From contig NZNV01000010.1 in NCBI GenBank assembly GCA_002695025.1, positions 62,001 through 126,000 of the forward strand: DNA of 64,000 bases, in the 5' to 3' direction. Each line of letters starts with the position of its first letter. The stretch's first letter is position 1. Position numbers and translations under genes: made by a program. This DNA comes from Owenweeksia sp. (GTDB taxonomy: Bacteria; Bacteroidota; Bacteroidia; Flavobacteriales; Schleiferiaceae). Below are positions 63,754-64,000 of the stretch, one piece after another. The notes beneath the pieces were generated by a model that saw nothing but the letters and a program-made list of their open reading frames with translations, was not told the origin of the DNA and did not search any database.

Positions 63754-64000
63754 ATGCTGAAGCAACAGCTCAGTCAAAAACTTCTTCAAAAACTTTCCCC
63801 GCAGCAGATCCAGCTGATGAAGTTGATCCAGTTGCCTACCCAGGCGTTGGAGCAAAAGATCAAGGAAGAGCTGGAAGAAAACCCTGCTCTTGAAGAAGGC
63901 CTGGATGAAGAAGATCGTTACGAAGAGGATACCGACACTTACGAGGATGACGATAATCAGAGCATCGAAGCTGAAGATATAAACGTTGATGAGTACCTGA
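63754..64000 (+). CDS. rpoN: RNA polymerase sigma-54 factor, N-terminal 82 codons (runs off window end)
   Basis: Starts at the ATG at 63754. Region I is clear: QLSQKLLQKLSPQQIQLMKLIQLP (about residues 5-28), then ALEQKIKEELEENPALEE, the glutamine- and leucine-rich part that contacts the -12 promoter element and activators. A very acidic region II follows (DEEDRYEEDTDTYEDDDN). The asnS-rpoN neighbourhood is common in Bacteroidetes as far as I recall. The core- and DNA-binding domains lie outside the window. Confidence 0.93.
   Translation, partial: MLKQQLSQKLLQKLSPQQIQLMKLIQLPTQALEQKIKEELEENPALEEGLDEEDRYEEDTDTYEDDDNQSIEAEDINVDEYL

Overview
The window is chromosomal DNA from a member of the Bacteroidetes, most likely a marine Flavobacteriales lineage (Cryomorphaceae/Owenweeksia-like; the rank below phylum is inference). 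The evidence is six cargo proteins of the type IX secretion system (three with type A and three with type B 'gliding motility-associated' C-terminal signals), Bacteroidetes-style promoters (TTTG / TAnnTTTG), A-rich start regions without Shine-Dalgarno sequences, and families almost confined to this phylum (HU-CCDC81/SPOR protein, DUF6427, DUF6341). I found no tRNA, rRNA, CRISPR array, transposase or phage gene. Nearly all genes look like a vertically inherited core genome.

Layout. 1-5.0 kb: a truncated comEC (minus), a small barrel-like exported protein, then a minus-strand block EamA transporter - yicC - gmk - nadD. 5.1-13.0 kb (plus): a PLP enzyme of Cys/Met metabolism, an SDR, a lipoprotein, a small Spy-like protein, YebC, an acyl-CoA carboxylase beta subunit, an AT-rich orphan secreted protein, and menB. 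13.0-17.8 kb (plus): two type A T9SS cargo proteins, a thioredoxin-like protein and a polytopic membrane protein. 17.8-24.5 kb (minus): a mercuric-reductase-like flavoprotein, purine nucleoside phosphorylase, two glycosyltransferases of the rSAM/selenodomain (arsenosugar) type, dprA, and a beta-propeller T9SS cargo. 24.6-28.2 kb (plus): an ECF sigma factor with a membrane-anchored barrel partner, an HU/SPOR protein and a thioesterase. 28.2-37.5 kb: DUF6427, DUF6341, purD, DUF2254, gdhA, gatC, an acyltransferase, trpS and lepA, alternating in strand.

37.3-43.0 kb holds the most informative structure: a tandem duplication of about 2.8 kb that copied a large type B cargo gene, its leader, its terminator and the first ~50 codons of the neighbouring lepA. 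The lepA piece survives between the two copies as a decayed relic. 43.1-50.3 kb is a minus-strand block pepA-like - pdxA - DUF177 - rpmF - plsX - fabH - accB - accC, joining ribosome assembly with the start of fatty acid and phospholipid synthesis. 50.4-53.7 kb has a third type B cargo and ribE. 53.7-62.0 kb (minus) has dxs and an RND efflux operon tetR - tolC-like - adaptor - pump, with a perfect 11-bp inverted repeat over the presumed tetR promoter. The window ends with asnS and the first 82 codons of rpoN.

Functional themes: T9SS-exported surface proteins; natural transformation (comEC, dprA); lipid, isoprenoid and quinone synthesis (acc/fab/plsX, dxs, menB); multidrug efflux; and a possible arsenosugar-type cluster lacking its key enzymes here. 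Convergent neighbours are packed very tightly: six of eight convergent pairs overlap at their 3' ends, four of them by exactly four bases.
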